This document shows, in pieces, positions 1 to 8,865 of a DNA stretch of 40,152 bases. The stretch covers positions 1 through 40,152 of the forward strand of contig CAMPYB010000009.1 of the NCBI GenBank assembly GCA_946998115.1, given 5' to 3'. Origin of the DNA: an uncultured Actinomyces sp. (GTDB taxonomy: Bacteria; Actinomycetota; Actinomycetes; Actinomycetales; Actinomycetaceae). The notes beneath the pieces are model-generated. The model was not told where the DNA came from and did no database searches. It saw only the letters and a list, made by a program, of their open reading frames with translations. The position numbers were made by a program, and so were the translations under genes. Numbering within the stretch: position 1 is the stretch's first letter; each line of letters begins with the position of its first letter.

Positions 1-813
1 TGCACTAAAGTTGAACATAGTATTTTTGCTCATATTCAAATATGGATATATGCCGTATCCAAGAGACAAAAATAAAATAAAAATTGGTATATATAAAAAA
101 TTTATTTTTTTATTTGTAGCATTAGAAGCAGATTTTGATATGTCAGTTTTAGAAAATATATCATCAATATTATTAATTGAATTTTTCAATTCTTTATTAT
201 AAAAAGTATTTTTATTTTCGTAAAATTTATTTTTTTCTCTATAATCAATATCATTTTTTGTCGTAGCAAGTGTTTGTTTGACAACACTATTTTTTGTAAG
301 CTTTTTTTCATCATCTTTTAATTTTTTTATTATTTTTTCTAATTTATTTATATCTTCTTCAATATTTTCTTTCAATATATCTTTTGGCTCAAAACCTGTT
401 ATTTGTACAATATCACCTTTTACAAAAATATTTTCTGCACATAATTTTCCATGATTTATTCCTCTAAAATGCAATTGTTCAACAATATCTATTATTTTCA
501 AAGATATTTGTATAATTTTTTCTTTTGAATTAAAACTTATTACAGATAAATTCTCACCAATAGGTAATTCAAATATAAGCATCGTTTGATAATCATTTAT
601 GTCTACAGTATCAACAATATTTTGTATAGATGGAATTTCTTTACATACATACTCATATCTTTGCTTCCACTGCAAAAACTTATTTTTCGCATTATTATCT
701 GGAAATGTAATTATTTGTGATTCATAAAAATTATTATTCACATCTTTTACTTTCCATATAGGTGAATAATTAATTATTCGACTCATCTCATAAATTTCAT
801 ACTTTTTATTCAT
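1..813 (-). CDS. Membrane-linked pseudokinase, partial (C-terminus off left edge)
   Basis: Reverse-strand frame open for 271 codons from ATG at 813 to the window edge. Residues 1-145 look like a eukaryotic-type protein kinase fold: residues 112-131 match the catalytic-loop block of Ser/Thr kinases (pattern LHxRGIxHxxLxxEN), but HRD reads H121-G-K and the DFG block reads T139-G-F-E, so both catalytic Asp residues are gone; no VAIK lysine is evident. A charged Lys/Asn-rich linker follows (about 150-235), then one membrane segment at about 238-257. Actinobacterial pseudokinases of this sort occur in or next to MurJ/MviN, where they bind FHA proteins in cell-wall control; that role is inference. 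No convincing Shine-Dalgarno. Divergent from the DUF4191 gene. Confidence 0.72.
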   Translation of the reverse strand, partial: MNKKYEIYEMSRIINYSPIWKVKDVNNNFYESQIITFPDNNAKNKFLQWKQRYEYVCKEIPSIQNIVDTVDINDYQTMLIFELPIGENLSVISFNSKEKIIQISLKIIDIVEQLHFRGINHGKLCAENIFVKGDIVQITGFEPKDILKENIEEDINKLEKIIKKLKDDEKKLTKNSVVKQTLATTKNDIDYREKNKFYENKNTFYNKELKNSINNIDDIFSKTDISKSASNATNKKINFLYIPIFILFLSLGYGIYPYLNMSKNTMFNFSA

Positions 814-863
814 ATTTCAACTATTCCATTTAAAAAATATTTTTTACTAATTTTTTTGAAAAA

Positions 864-872
864 TGTGGATAA
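864..872 (-). promoter_or_regulatory. Perfect DnaA-box nonamer
   Basis: TTATCCACA on the minus strand, in the intergenic region between the divergent pseudokinase and DUF4191 genes. It lies in a 16-bp word (859-874) that recurs inverted at 39381-39396. A single box does not make an origin. Confidence 0.45.
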
Positions 873-1012
873 CTGAAAAACTTTATAATAAAAATGTAAA
901 AATAAAATAATTACTCTAAAATTTAGATTTAATTTATTTAGTAATATTTATTTGATAAAATAATAGCTTGTATAGCATGTTTGTTTTTTTTATTAAAATG
1001 GAGTGGATTAAT

Positions 1013-1720
1013 TTGACAACTAAAAATACAGATATGAAAAATGGCGTAAAAAAGCGTCGTTTTTATCATAATCTAATAGAATCTTATAAAGTAGGTCGCA
1101 GGTCTTACCCTATGTTACCTTGGTTCCTATTGGGCACTTTCATTTTAACTTTAGCTATATTTGTAGGTGTAGGCCTATTAATAAATTATCCATATTATAT
1201 GTTATTTTTGGGAATACTTACCGCTATACTTCTAACACTTATTGTTATGTCATCCATAGTACGTAAAGCAATGTATTCACAAATAGATGGTCACTTAGGA
1301 GCAGTATCAGCCATAATTTCACAAGTAAAACGTGGTTGGATTATTGAAAAACAACCAGTTGCTTTTACAAAAAATCAGGAAATAGTTTGGAGAATGGTCG
1401 GACGTTCAGGAGTGATCTTAATTAGCGAAGGTGCACCTTCTAGAGCTAAGCAACTACTCGAAGAAGAAGCAAAAAAATATAGACGTGTAATTCCTAATGT
1501 GACTATACATATGTTACAAGCTGGTAATGAACAAGGACAAATACCATTGTCAAAATTACTATCTAAAATTAGAAAACTAAAAGGATCACCTAAGCTTACA
1601 GTAAATGAAGTTCCAGCAGTTGCAAAAAGGTTATCTGCTTTACAATTGAATAAAGGTATGCCTATTCCTAAAGGTGTTGATCCTATGAGAATGAAAAATA
1701 TGAAACGACCTATTCGATAA
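1013..1720 (+). CDS. DUF4191 family integral membrane protein
   Basis: Actinobacteria-specific membrane protein of unknown function. The basic N-terminus leading to RRFYHNLIESYKVGRRSYP is typical of the family, followed by two membrane helices (PWFLLGTFILTLAIFVGVGLL and a second starting at PYYMLFLG). The soluble C-terminal half holds the family core around VWRMVGRSGVILISEGAPSR. I chose the TTG at 1013 because GGAG at 1000-1003 sits nine bases upstream; the same frame extends to TTG 968 with ATG 998 in between, but those add a hydrophobic leader not expected for the family. The gene ends 28 bp before glnA on the same strand, so co-transcription is likely. It may work near the membrane, but nothing in the sequence gives a biochemical role. 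Confidence 0.85.
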   Translation: MTTKNTDMKNGVKKRRFYHNLIESYKVGRRSYPMLPWFLLGTFILTLAIFVGVGLLINYPYYMLFLGILTAILLTLIVMSSIVRKAMYSQIDGHLGAVSAIISQVKRGWIIEKQPVAFTKNQEIVWRMVGRSGVILISEGAPSRAKQLLEEEAKKYRRVIPNVTIHMLQAGNEQGQIPLSKLLSKIRKLKGSPKLTVNEVPAVAKRLSALQLNKGMPIPKGVDPMRMKNMKRPIR

Positions 1721-1748
1721 AATTTATATAAAAACTAAGGCGGTAATA

Positions 1749-3173
1749 ATGTTTAAAACGATAGAAGAAACATTAAAATTCATTGAAGAAGAAAACATAG
1801 AGAATGTTGATGTGCGTTTTTGCGACTTACCTGGTCTGATGCAACATTTTACAATTCCAGTTTCCGCCTTTAATGAGAATATACTATCTGACGGATTAAT
1901 GTTCGACGGCTCATCTATACGTGGATTTGCACAAATACATGAATCTGATATGAAACTTTTGCCTGATTTATCCACGGCATATATTGATCCATTTAGAGAA
2001 ATTCCAACACTTGTAATTAATTTTTCTGTAGTAGATCCATACACAAATGTTCCTTTTTCGCGTGATCCAAGACAAATCGCTAAAAAAGCTGAAAATTATT
2101 TAAAATCTACAGGTATAGCAGATACATGCTATATAGGTTCCGAAGCAGAATTTTATATATTTGATGAAATACGATATAAAACAACACCGCAAGAAACCTT
2201 TTTCAAAATAGATTCTAATGAGGCTGCATGGAATAGTGCACGTGATGAAGAAGGTGGAAACAAAGGATATAAGACACCTTTCAAAGGTGGATATTTTCCA
2301 GTGCCACCAAATGATCAAATGGCTGATTTACGCGATACAATGAGCAAACTTTTACAAGAATCTGGATTAATTTTGGAGCGTTCACATCACGAAGTAGGAA
2401 CAGGTGGACAACAAGAAATAAACTATCGTTTCAGCACTGTTTTAAATGCTGCTGATGATTTGATGAAATTCAAATACATAATACAAAATACAGCATTTAA
2501 AGCAAATAAAACTGCAACATTCATGCCTAAACCGCTTTGGAAAGATAACGGTTCAGGAATGCATTGCCATTTTTCATTATGGAAAGACGGCACTCCTCTA
2601 TTCCATGATGAAGCAGGATATGGCGGACTATCAGACATGGCAAGATGGTTTATTGGAGGATTGTTAAAGCATGCTCCTTCTTTGCTAGCATTTACTAATC
2701 CTTCAATCAATTCTTACCGCAGGCTCGTTCCAGGTTTTGAAGCACCTATAAACTTAGTTTATTCCGCAAGAAATCGTTCAGCATGTATACGAATACCAGT
2801 AGTTGGATCTTCTCCAAAAGCTAAGCGTATAGAATATCGCGTGCCAGATCCATCTGCAAACCCGTATTTAGCTTTTTCTGCAGCTCTTATGGCTGGTATT
2901 GATGGTATAAAAAATCGCATAGAACCACCAGAACCTGTAGATAAAGATTTGTATGAATTACCTCCTGAAGAATATGAAGATATTCAAAAGCTTCCTTCTT
3001 CTCTTGAACAAGCTTTGCAACATTTGCAAGAAGATCATGAATATTTATTAGAAGGAAACGTATTCACACAAGACTTAATAGATACTTGGATTGAGTATAA
3101 ATACAATAATGAAATATTACCAATGCTTGAACGTCCACATCCATACGAATATGAGTTATACTATAACATATAA
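1749..3173 (+). CDS. glnA: Glutamine synthetase, type I (GSI-beta)
   Basis: Makes glutamine from glutamate, ammonia and ATP; cytosolic dodecamer and main entry of ammonia into amino acids. All landmarks are present over 474 residues: the beta-grasp start with DVRFCDLPG, the latch DGSSIRGF, metal-ligand block GSEAEFYIF, NGSGMHCHFSLW, the substrate loop NRSACIRIP, and the C-terminus ending in ELYYNI. The segment DLYELPPEE carries Tyr402, the adenylylation site of GSI-beta enzymes, so control by a GlnE-type adenylyltransferase is expected though none lies in the window. AAGGCGG precedes the ATG. It follows DUF4191 closely and precedes metK. Confidence 0.98.
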   Translation: MFKTIEETLKFIEEENIENVDVRFCDLPGLMQHFTIPVSAFNENILSDGLMFDGSSIRGFAQIHESDMKLLPDLSTAYIDPFREIPTLVINFSVVDPYTNVPFSRDPRQIAKKAENYLKSTGIADTCYIGSEAEFYIFDEIRYKTTPQETFFKIDSNEAAWNSARDEEGGNKGYKTPFKGGYFPVPPNDQMADLRDTMSKLLQESGLILERSHHEVGTGGQQEINYRFSTVLNAADDLMKFKYIIQNTAFKANKTATFMPKPLWKDNGSGMHCHFSLWKDGTPLFHDEAGYGGLSDMARWFIGGLLKHAPSLLAFTNPSINSYRRLVPGFEAPINLVYSARNRSACIRIPVVGSSPKAKRIEYRVPDPSANPYLAFSAALMAGIDGIKNRIEPPEPVDKDLYELPPEEYEDIQKLPSSLEQALQHLQEDHEYLLEGNVFTQDLIDTWIEYKYNNEILPMLERPHPYEYELYYNI

Positions 3174-3243
3174 ATTTATGTTATAATTCATTTTTCTATG
3201 ACATTAATATAACGAACTATATTTCTCGTTCAAATTTAAATAA

Positions 3244-3272
3244 TTGCGCGTAAAAACATTGTAGTGTATTAT
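3244..3272 (+). promoter_or_regulatory. Candidate sigma-70-type promoter of metK
   Basis: TTGCGC at 3244-3249 and TATTAT at 3267-3272 are separated by 17 bp, with the metK ATG 34 bp beyond the -10 element. This puts a leader of about 25-30 bases upstream of metK, too short for a SAM riboswitch. Confidence 0.45.
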
Positions 3273-3305
3273 GCGCGCCCAAAAATAATATTACGTGGAG
3301 AAAAT

Positions 3306-4472
3306 ATGCAGAAAACATTTTTAACAGCCGAAAGTGTATGTGCAGGCCATCCAGATAAAATATGCGATTACATTTCAGACTCAATACTCGACTATGCATT
3401 ATCAAAAGATAAATATTCACGAGTAGCATGCGAAACAATGGCTACTAAAGGAAATATAATAGTTGCAGGCGAAATAACATCTACAGCTGAAATAGACATT
3501 CAAAATATTGTAAATAACGCGCTATTAAATATAGGATACGAGCCAAAAAATTACAAAATACACATTTTTGTCCATCAGCAAAGCTTAGATATTGCTCATG
3601 GCGTAGATAATGCTTTAGAATCCAGGCAAGGCGACAAAACAAATTATGCTTGTCTTGGTGCAGGTGATCAAGGAAGCGTATATGGCTATGCTACAAATGA
3701 AACTGAAGAGAAACTCCCTTTGCCACTTTTGTTATCGCATAACATTTGCAAAAATCTCGATATTGCGAGAAAAAATAATAAAATAAAAGGATTATTACCA
3801 GATGGCAAAGCACAAATCAGTATAGAATACGAAAATGGGAAACCTAAAAGAATAAACACAATAATAATATCTATTCAACATGAAAAATCTAAAAATTTAC
3901 AAGATTTACGTAAAGAAATCACTGAAAATATAATTTATCCAACATTTACTCAATTACCTATAGATCCACAAACACAAATATTAATAAATCCTGCTGGTAA
4001 TTTTATAGATGGCGGACCATCAGCTGACACAGGATTAACTGGACGTAAAATAATGGTAGACACTTACGGCGGACTAGCAGCACATGGAGGTGGCGCATTT
4101 AGCGGTAAAGATGCTACAAAAGTTGATCGTAGCGGAGCGTACATGGCTAGACATATCGCTAAAACTATAGTTACAGCAGACCTTGCAGAAAAATGTGAAG
4201 TATCTATATCTTATGCAATAGGAAAAGCAGATCCCGTATCTGTAAACGTAAATACTTTCGGAACTGGTAAAATATCTGATAACGAATTAGTGCATGCTAT
4301 AAATAAAACATTCAACTTAAGACCTGGAGCAATAATAAATTACTTAAATTTATTATCACCAAATTATGCAAAGACTTCCGCTTACGGTCATTTTAGTAAC
4401 AAAAACTTTACCTGGGAAAATATAGATGACTCCATTATAACTAAACTAAATAATAATATAGAACAAGTCTAA
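3306..4472 (+). CDS. metK: S-adenosylmethionine synthetase
   Basis: Condenses methionine with ATP to S-adenosylmethionine, the cell's methyl donor. The 388 residues contain the N-terminal ESVCAGHPDKICDYISDSILD block (ATP-binding His), the first family signature GAGDQGSVYGYAT, the P-loop-like GGGAFSGKDATKVDRS and the C-terminal GHFSNKNFTWE. The ATG at 3306 has GTGGAG six bases upstream and gives the usual N-terminus; the frame is open upstream to 3264 but those residues are not part of the family. Its 3' end meets aspA tail to tail across a hairpin terminator. Confidence 0.98.
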   Translation: MQKTFLTAESVCAGHPDKICDYISDSILDYALSKDKYSRVACETMATKGNIIVAGEITSTAEIDIQNIVNNALLNIGYEPKNYKIHIFVHQQSLDIAHGVDNALESRQGDKTNYACLGAGDQGSVYGYATNETEEKLPLPLLLSHNICKNLDIARKNNKIKGLLPDGKAQISIEYENGKPKRINTIIISIQHEKSKNLQDLRKEITENIIYPTFTQLPIDPQTQILINPAGNFIDGGPSADTGLTGRKIMVDTYGGLAAHGGGAFSGKDATKVDRSGAYMARHIAKTIVTADLAEKCEVSISYAIGKADPVSVNVNTFGTGKISDNELVHAINKTFNLRPGAIINYLNLLSPNYAKTSAYGHFSNKNFTWENIDDSIITKLNNNIEQV

Positions 4473-4490
4473 ATAATAAATACAATCATT

Positions 4491-4529
4491 TGGCTCTCAG
4501 CTTTGTAAATATAAACAAGATGAGAGCCA
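4491..4529. terminator. Bidirectional terminator between metK and aspA
   Basis: Perfect 9-bp arms TGGCTCTCA (4491-4499) and TGAGAGCCA (4521-4529), with a further TTGT/ACAA pairing inside the 21-nt loop. It lies between two convergent genes; flanking T/A tracts are short. Confidence 0.7.
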
Positions 4530-4619
4530 TTATTATAAAAGCATCTACTTTTAGCAACAACAAAATTCCAATTTTATGATTAAAACTATTATATAAATAT
4601 TCATCAGAACTAGAATATC

Positions 4620-6056
4620 TCAAAAAATAGTTTTTTGTCCCTTTTCATAAAACTCGCCTTTATATTTAGGATTTATCAGATTTTCCTTATTTAAAATTTC
4701 ATTTAATTTTTCTTCAGGTAAAATATTTTCTTCCAATACTATTTCACGAATACTCTTACCAGTTTTAGCAGCAATTTTTCCTATTTCGTCACCTTTATGA
4801 TGCCCAATAACATCATTCAAATATGTAACTAAACCTATAGAATTCATAACATAGTCATAGCATACTTTCTTATTAGCAGTAATACCATCTACACAGCGTT
4901 TCCTTAAAGTATCACATGCATTTGCAAGCAACGAAATAGATTCAAACATAGCTTGAGCTAGACAAGGCTCCATAACATTTAATTGCAATTGCCCAGCTTC
5001 AGCTGCCAAAGTTACACATACATCATTGCCTACAACTTTGAAAGCAACTTGATTTACTACTTCAGGAATAACAGGATTTACTTTCGCAGGCATAATAGAC
5101 GAACCTGCTTGCATTTGTGGCAAATTTATTTCAGAAAATCCAGCTCTAGGCCCTGAAGAAAGCAAACGCAAATCATTGCAAATTTTACTCAATTTTACAG
5201 CTAAACGTTTCAAACCTGCATGTACAAAAACATATGCACCATTATCAGAAGTAGCTTCCAACAAATTTTCTGCAGGCAAAATCTTATATCCAGTAACTTC
5301 TGCAAGTCTCTTACTCACTTTTTCAGTATATCCATCGGGAGTGTTAACTCCTGTACCAATAGCAGTAGCTCCTAAATTCACTTCTAAAAGTAAATTTGAA
5401 GCTAATTTTAAAGTTTTAATCTCTTCAAGCAAATTTACAGTAAATCCTTTAAATTCACTTCCTAATGTCATAGGTACAGCATCTTGAAGTTGCGTTCTAC
5501 CCATTTTTATCACATCAGCAAATTCACTACTCTTTTTTTCAAAGCTATCAGCTAATTTTTTGATACACTCCAAAAGATCTACAACCATTTCGTAAGTTGC
5601 TATCCTAAAACCTGTAGGATATGCATCATTAGTTGATTGTGATTTATTTACATGATCATTAGGATTAATAAACTTATATTCACCTTTTTTCTTCCCAACA
5701 TGCTCTAAAGCTATATTAGCAATAACTTCATTAGCATTCATATTGACAGAAGTTCCAGCTCCGCCCTGAAAAACATCTATAGGAAATTGATCTATATATT
5801 CACCATCAAATATTATACGATCACAAGCATACACTATAGCTTCAGTCACATCATCAGGCAAAACACGCAAATCATTATTAGCTAATGCACATGCTTTTTT
5901 AACTTTAGCCATAGCTTTCACAAAAATCGGTACTTGACCTATAGTATTACTACTAATTTTGAAATTTTCCATAGCTCTTTGAGTATTTATACCATAATAA
6001 GCATTATCATCTATTTTCTTATCACCCAAAAGGTCATGTTCAATTCTATATTGCAT
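4620..6056 (-). CDS. aspA: Aspartate ammonia-lyase (aspartase)
   Basis: Reversibly splits L-aspartate to fumarate and ammonia. The 478 residues follow the aspartase/fumarase fold throughout: N-terminal IEHDLLGDKKIDDNAYYG, GGAGTSVNMNANEV, NPNDHVNKSQSTNDAYPTG, the substrate loop KMGRTQLQDAVPMTLG, and the mobile SS loop GSSIMPAKVNPVIPEVVNQ holding the catalytic serine. The match is clearly to bacterial AspA rather than class II fumarase (YYGINTQRAMENF, AIGTGVNTPDGY). With glnA nearby, this enzyme could supply or use ammonia, and fumarate could serve as a carbon or redox sink; that link is inference. GTAGGT lies just before the ATG. Confidence 0.96.
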   Translation of the reverse strand: MQYRIEHDLLGDKKIDDNAYYGINTQRAMENFKISSNTIGQVPIFVKAMAKVKKACALANNDLRVLPDDVTEAIVYACDRIIFDGEYIDQFPIDVFQGGAGTSVNMNANEVIANIALEHVGKKKGEYKFINPNDHVNKSQSTNDAYPTGFRIATYEMVVDLLECIKKLADSFEKKSSEFADVIKMGRTQLQDAVPMTLGSEFKGFTVNLLEEIKTLKLASNLLLEVNLGATAIGTGVNTPDGYTEKVSKRLAEVTGYKILPAENLLEATSDNGAYVFVHAGLKRLAVKLSKICNDLRLLSSGPRAGFSEINLPQMQAGSSIMPAKVNPVIPEVVNQVAFKVVGNDVCVTLAAEAGQLQLNVMEPCLAQAMFESISLLANACDTLRKRCVDGITANKKVCYDYVMNSIGLVTYLNDVIGHHKGDEIGKIAAKTGKSIREIVLEENILPEEKLNEILNKENLINPKYKGEFYEKGQKTIF

Positions 6057-6159
6057 ATTACCTACTATTTTCTAATTACATGAACCGACGTTAAACTCAA
6101 TACAAAAGATTATACAATCAAATATTAAATTTTTATATTAACTTAAATATCTTTACTAT

Positions 6160-7116
6160 TCACAACTGTACATCACTATATTGTTTTGAAACTTTTTTAC
6201 CTATAAACAATATGTAAATCCATAAAGATACAAAAGATACTACTCCAATAAATATTTTAGTAAACGATGAAAGATTAGATCCTGTTATGAATCCTTCAAT
6301 CAGCCCTGCAAAAAACAATATTAAAATTATACCTAAAGCTATAACAAGCACATATCTACCTTGTTTAGCTATTGATACTGAACGAGAATTATCATCAGGA
6401 ACTATTAGAGTCCAAAACATTTTCATTCCACATCCACAAGCAATAAAAATCGCAGTTAATTCAAGTAAACCGTGCGGTAAAATGAATTTAAAAAACACAG
6501 ATAAATCGCCATGCATGTACATTACGCTTCCAACGACCCCTACACTTACAGCGTTTTGATACAACAAATACAATGGTCCAATACCAGTAATTCCTAAAGC
6601 TATCCCTTTTACAGCAATAAAAGCATTATTTGTCCAAACTTGCGCAGTAAAATCAGTTGCACCATAATTAGTATAATATGATACAAAATCTTCATCAGCA
6701 TATTTTTGCAACAACGCTTTATCTGCCAAAAATTCACTAGCATTAGGAGTATTTATCAGCCATATGGCTTCTGTTACAGAAACAACTAAGAAAAATATCA
6801 TACATGCAATAATCCAACGCCTATATTCATATAGTGATAGTGGCAAATAATATTTGAAAAAATCAAGAATACTATTAAAATTATTTCTAGGTGATACGTT
6901 AATTTTTGAATTAGCTTTAGTCAATATTTTAGATAAATACAAAACTATTTCTAAATCATTGCTATTAGATTGTACATAAGATAAATGGGATGAAGACACT
7001 TGATATAAAGATATCAACTCGTCGCATTGTCTGCCTGAAAGTTTATGTTTATCTACGAGATTTTCTAAGCGATTCCAAGTTTTTTCGTGTCTTGCAACAA
7101 ATACATCTATATCCAT
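6160..7116 (-). CDS. SpoIIM/DUF95 family membrane protein
   Basis: Integral membrane protein related to Bacillus stage II sporulation protein M; in non-sporulating actinobacteria the role is unknown. The cytosolic N-terminus (about 1-95, starting MDIDVFVARHEKTWNRLENLV) is typical of the actinobacterial form. Membrane segments follow at about 100-120, then a hydrophilic part with LADKALLQKYADEDFVSYY, and several helices including the conserved HGLLELTAIFIACGCGMK. The start is only 17 bp from the start of the divergent RDD gene, an arrangement often seen for these two families, which suggests joint function in envelope or stress physiology. No Shine-Dalgarno is evident. Confidence 0.87.
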   Translation of the reverse strand: MDIDVFVARHEKTWNRLENLVDKHKLSGRQCDELISLYQVSSSHLSYVQSNSNDLEIVLYLSKILTKANSKINVSPRNNFNSILDFFKYYLPLSLYEYRRWIIACMIFFLVVSVTEAIWLINTPNASEFLADKALLQKYADEDFVSYYTNYGATDFTAQVWTNNAFIAVKGIALGITGIGPLYLLYQNAVSVGVVGSVMYMHGDLSVFFKFILPHGLLELTAIFIACGCGMKMFWTLIVPDDNSRSVSIAKQGRYVLVIALGIILILFFAGLIEGFITGSNLSSFTKIFIGVVSFVSLWIYILFIGKKVSKQYSDVQL

Positions 7117-7133
7117 ATATATAAAGTGCCATT

Positions 7134-7931
7134 ATGAATGAAAAAAATCCACTTAATTTTATAGAAAATAATGAAAACATTATAAGCAATGAAGGCGTGC
7201 GATTAAAAATAGAACCAGCAACAGTACTATCTCGCATTTTAGCTTTTATAATTGATATTTTCTTTATGATAACTATTGGAATTATGATGGCATTTACTGT
7301 TTATAGATTTTCAAATTTCTTCATTCTAAACGCAAATAGTATTAAAGTGCTCTACATAATAATAATATCTGCTGTCACTTTTTTCATTCCTGGTTTTATA
7401 GAAACTATAACTAAAGGATATAGTCTTGGAAAATTTATACTTGGTATCAGAGTTTTTAAAGATAATGGTGAAACTATAAATTTTAAACATGCTTTCACTA
7501 GACAACTTATAGCCATAGCAGAATCTTATGCAACATTTGGTGTAATAGCTTTTATAACAAATATTTTAAATAAAAAAGGTAAACGTATAGGTGATTTTTT
7601 AGCAGGCACTTACGTTGCAAAATTGCCCTCTTATACATCAAGTTTGCCACTTATAATTCCCGAAGAATTGAAAGCATGGTCTCAACGAGTAGAATTAGCA
7701 AATATACCTGACAAATTATTTACAGAATCAAAAATTTTCATAAAACGCACTAATTTATTTTTTCCAAAAAGTAGAGCTGAGATTGGAAATAGATTAAGTG
7801 CAGAACTAAAAAAATATGTAAATATTTTGCCTCCCAAAAATACAGATAATGAACGTTTTATTGCAACAGTATTGATAATTAAAAGAGATGCAGACTACCG
7901 TAAAGTTTTAAACTCACGTAATATCATCTAA
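7134..7931 (+). CDS. RDD family membrane protein
   Basis: Three-helix RDD domain protein of 265 residues. The Arg and Asp that name the family are visible in SRILAFIIDIFF (near residue 37), followed by a second helix (IKVLYIIIISAVTFFIPGF), the conserved KGYSLGKFILGIRVF, and a third helix before KGKRIGDFLAGTYV. Residues 165-265 form a soluble tail that I do not recognise beyond the RDD region. The 17-bp gap to the divergent SpoIIM-like gene leaves no room for two separate promoters, so these must overlap or lie inside the neighbouring coding regions. No ribosome-binding site is seen, compatible with a leaderless mRNA. Confidence 0.87.
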   Translation: MNEKNPLNFIENNENIISNEGVRLKIEPATVLSRILAFIIDIFFMITIGIMMAFTVYRFSNFFILNANSIKVLYIIIISAVTFFIPGFIETITKGYSLGKFILGIRVFKDNGETINFKHAFTRQLIAIAESYATFGVIAFITNILNKKGKRIGDFLAGTYVAKLPSYTSSLPLIIPEELKAWSQRVELANIPDKLFTESKIFIKRTNLFFPKSRAEIGNRLSAELKKYVNILPPKNTDNERFIATVLIIKRDADYRKVLNSRNII

Positions 7932-7958
7932 ATATTTACATACGAAATTATAAGAATA

Positions 7959-8318
7959 TTATTTTTTAAACTTAGTTTTATATTCATTCAAATTTGTAAT
8001 TGAATTATTTTTAATACACGGCGGTTGATAGTGGCTTATCAAAACAGGTTTTTCGCTCTCCACAATTATAGCTTGAGCTAATAAATCCAATTCTTCTTTC
8101 TTTGGAGCAACATTATCCATCTGTGTCTGTAATCTTATAACTGTCCATTTTTTTGGAGCAACAAAATTTCTAGCATGCTCTTCACAAATTTCATATGCAT
8201 CCGGTTCAGGCATTTGAGGCAAAGGACCTATAACTATTGACAATTCAGAATACATATACGTAAAAGATGCAACAGCTTTTTTGTTACATCCAGGTTTTAC
8301 ACATAATCTTTTATACAT
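7959..8318 (-). CDS. DUF3499 family protein, probable small zinc protein
   Basis: Short actinobacterial protein of unknown function (119 residues). Family features are CxxxxCNKKAVASFTY at the N-terminus, the central GPLPQMPEPDAYEICEEHA and WTVIRL. Cys6, Cys11 and the CEEH group could bind one zinc ion, which is inference from spacing. No Shine-Dalgarno precedes the ATG; instead TAAAAT lies eight bases upstream, as in leaderless transcripts. It is convergent with the RDD gene (27 bp between stops) and divergent from the Zincin_1-like gene, its usual neighbour in actinobacteria. Confidence 0.85.
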   Translation of the reverse strand: MYKRLCVKPGCNKKAVASFTYMYSELSIVIGPLPQMPEPDAYEICEEHARNFVAPKKWTVIRLQTQMDNVAPKKEELDLLAQAIIVESEKPVLISHYQPPCIKNNSITNLNEYKTKFKK

Positions 8319-8421
8319 AACATTTAAATTTTAACACATGATTGTATGTATAAAATAAAATATTTACATTTTTTGAATAACCTAGTGTAATATTTTATTA
8401 TCAACTGCAAAAGGACTCTCA

Positions 8422-8865
8422 ATGCAAAATATTTTTCATTACGAAGAAGATTTTTTACCAAATACTATTATTTATAAACGTAAAGATACGCATGGCAGAG
8501 GTCTCCGAGGGATTATTATTCCGCCAAACCTAATGGGATATCGTACAAAACAAAAATATTTTGAACAAACAATTATTGATATAGCTAAAAAAGCACAAGC
8601 TAAATGGCCACAAATAACAAAAATAGAATTTTGTACACAAAATGTTCCTCCATCTGACCCTGCTCCATGGGAAGGAAACGAAATAATATTAGGCAGAACT
8701 TTTGATCAAGATTGGACGCACAATTTACCAGCCAGAATTGTACTTTATAAACTACCTATACTAGCAAGAGCAAAAAATAAATTTGAAATAAAAAATATTT
8801 TGCAAGACATTATTTGTCAACAATTAAGTTATATTTTAAATATTTCAGATAAAGAAGTTTTATAA
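8422..8865 (+). CDS. Zincin_1-like metallopeptidase homologue, probably inactive
   Basis: Member of the 'metallopeptidase family protein' group next to DUF3499 in actinobacteria. Family features include DTHGRGLRGIIIPP near residues 23-36, the central KIEFCTQNVPPSDP, and ARIVLYKLPILARA before the C-terminal helix. In active members that helix carries HExxH; here the aligned residues 133-137 read QQLSY, so both zinc His and the catalytic Glu are absent. Similar losses occur in other actinobacterial members, so the protein may have a structural or regulatory role. The stop codon abuts the ATG of the lytic transglycosylase, suggesting translational coupling. Confidence 0.75.
   Translation: MQNIFHYEEDFLPNTIIYKRKDTHGRGLRGIIIPPNLMGYRTKQKYFEQTIIDIAKKAQAKWPQITKIEFCTQNVPPSDPAPWEGNEIILGRTFDQDWTHNLPARIVLYKLPILARAKNKFEIKNILQDIICQQLSYILNISDKEVL

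Noticed and set aside
1968..1976. TTATCCACG as a third DnaA box
   Set aside because: One mismatch, inside the coding sequence of glnA, and lacking the shared flanks of the two intergenic boxes.
2100..2710. Open frames on the minus strand inside glnA
   Set aside because: They lie wholly within a fully conserved gene, have no ribosome-binding sites and encode low-complexity peptides; similar overlapping frames elsewhere were dismissed for the same reasons.
3174..3305. SAM riboswitch before metK
   Set aside because: The plausible promoter at 3244-3272 leaves under 35 bases of leader, and no four-way junction or long conserved stems are visible.
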